Part shown: in pieces, positions 56,942-57,806 of the stretch
Numbering within the stretch: position 1 is the stretch's first letter
Layout: every line of letters begins with the position of its first letter
Source: Lachnospiraceae bacterium
Lineage (GTDB): Bacteria > Bacillota > Clostridia > Lachnospirales > Lachnospiraceae
Length of the DNA: 57,806 bases
Assembly (NCBI GenBank): GCA_022781985.1
Contig: JALESH010000043.1
Span: 1 to 57,806, forward strand
Direction of reading: 5' to 3'
Translations under genes and position numbers: made by a program
The notes under the pieces: model-generated
What the model was told of the DNA's origin: nothing
What the model saw: the letters and a program-made list of their open reading frames with translations, nothing else
The model's database searches: none

Positions 56942-57806
56942 GAATGTTCCGTCAATGGAAATAAACGGATATGCAGCTATATTTACCAAGCCTATTTTTA
57001 AAAACCAGAAGGGTGAATGGTATCGGGATGTAGGATATGAGGATTCCATGGATCTGATCCGGGAGAATTTCCTGGGTGTGAGAAAATCCTTTGTAGCCAT
57101 TGGCTACTATTTGAAGCACCTGGACAGAAAGGAGCTTTATAGACAGGGAGGTTATGAAAGCATTTGGGAATGTGCCAAGGCAGAATTTGGGCTGTCCCAG
57201 ACCAGCGCTACCCGATATATGCAGATGAATGAGGCCTATTCCCTGAATGGAGATACACCAATACTAGATGAAAGATATGTAGAATTCAGCAAGTCGCAGC
57301 TACAGGAGATGCTCTCTCTGCCAGAGGAAGTCAGGGAAGAGATCAAGCCGGAGCAGACAGTGCTGGAGATACGGCAGATCGCCAGAGAGGAAAAGAAAAA
57401 GAAGGAACCTTCTGAGTCGGAAATTCGGAAATTTTATGATCAGTGGGCAAAAAAGTATGATACGGACAGAGAAGGGCTGAAGGAAAGTTTAATAGAACAT
57501 TTGGGAAAGTGCCATGCCAGAGCCTGGGATGATGGTATTAAATTCCAATGCTCCCTTCGGGGAGTGAGGCTGGGAGAGGCAGAGGAGATCACATGGGCAC
57601 AATTTGTGAAACGAGTGAACGAATATTTCCCGGCAGAGTCCTGCGATGGGCAGGACAATGAACATAGACAAATAGATATCTATGATTATCCAGATTATCT
57701 TCCGGAGGCAGAAAAGATGCCAAAGGAAAAAGTAGTGGTTGATGGGGAATTCCGGGAGATCGGGGAAGCAGATAATGTAAAGCAAGATCTCCAAAGCAAG
57801 AAAAAT
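56934..57806 (+). CDS. ParB-position helix-turn-helix-like protein (cut by window end)
   Basis: The frame opens at an ATG inside the parA end and stays open for 291 codons to the window edge, so the C-terminus is missing. Residues of about 65-110 (RQGGYESIWECAKAEFGLSQ, then TSATRYMQMNEAYS) read like a helix-turn-helix module. A Lys/Glu-rich segment near 150-160 leads to a second domain with KFYDQWAKKYDTDREGL. Similar proteins follow ParA in Firmicutes conjugative elements. A centromere-binding role is inferred from position only. No ParB nuclease-like motif is visible. Confidence 0.75.
   Translation, partial: MGRNVPSMEINGYAAIFTKPIFKNQKGEWYRDVGYEDSMDLIRENFLGVRKSFVAIGYYLKHLDRKELYRQGGYESIWECAKAEFGLSQTSATRYMQMNEAYSLNGDTPILDERYVEFSKSQLQEMLSLPEEVREEIKPEQTVLEIRQIAREEKKKKEPSESEIRKFYDQWAKKYDTDREGLKESLIEHLGKCHARAWDDGIKFQCSLRGVRLGEAEEITWAQFVKRVNEYFPAESCDGQDNEHRQIDIYDYPDYLPEAEKMPKEKVVVDGEFREIGEADNVKQDLQSKKN

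Noticed and set aside
1-57806. tRNA, rRNA, SRP RNA, tmRNA genes and CRISPR arrays
   Set aside because: No cloverleaf arms, conserved rRNA segments, SRP RNA domain or regularly spaced direct repeats were seen on either strand.

Overview
The window looks like chromosomal DNA of an endospore-forming Clostridia bacterium, most likely a member of the Lachnospiraceae. This is inferred from gene content (spoIVA, a spoVAF/gerA-type gene, the long Prs form, the class III ribonucleotide reductase) and from gene order; the genus cannot be set from the sequence alone. Nearly all genes lie on the + strand. Only prs (27.1-28.3 kb) and a CAP/SCP gene (52.9-53.6 kb) are well-supported minus-strand genes.

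Layout. At 0-0.4 kb there is a probable transposase tail and a run of 11 C. At 0.4-2.1 kb is a lipoprotein. At 2.2-24 kb is a housekeeping cluster in an order close to that of Bacillus subtilis: plsX-acpP-rnc-smc-ftsY, then an insert of ilvA, a YitT-type membrane gene and a GH25 lysozyme, then ylxM-ffh-rpsP-khpA-rimM-trmD-rplS-lepB-rbgA-lepB-rnhB, a FliK-like/FlhB-like pair, yraN and pgeF. At 23.7-27.0 kb is a two-component system with a large sensor kinase. At 27.1-35.0 kb are prs (minus), a PDZ/radical-SAM DUF512 gene, der, plsY, gpsA and a MoxR/VWA pair. At 35.06-35.8 kb is a frameshifted SLH-domain pseudogene. At 35.8-42.4 kb are tyrS, spoIVA and a purine salvage group (nucleoside phosphorylase, amidohydrolase, NCS2 permease). 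At 42.4-46.9 kb are a metallo-hydrolase overlapping a membrane-anchored MutS-like ATPase, rnhA, a small membrane protein and an aminotransferase. At 47.1-50.3 kb is nrdD-nrdG-dut. At 50.4-55.4 kb are the spoVAF-like gene, a DegV protein, the CAP protein and a chemoreceptor. From about 55.45 kb to the right edge the content changes to mobile-element genes (DUF6075, ParA, and an HTH-like protein cut by the window end), which suggests the end of an integrative element.

Functional themes are protein targeting and secretion (ffh, ftsY, ylxM, two lepB), ribosome and tRNA maturation (rimM, trmD, rbgA, der, rpsP, rplS), phospholipid synthesis (plsX, acpP, plsY, gpsA), anaerobic dNTP supply (nrdDG, dut) and sporulation. 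The most interesting regulatory structure is at spoIVA: a sigma-E-like promoter has its -10 element in the loop of the tyrS terminator, and the spoIVA ribosome binding site forms the 3' arm of that hairpin. Other notable points are a TrmD-GNAT fusion, a compact hairpin leader at the start of the prs transcript, a sigma-G-like promoter before the spoVAF-like gene and a palindrome resembling an NrdR box before nrdD. I found no tRNA, rRNA or CRISPR array.
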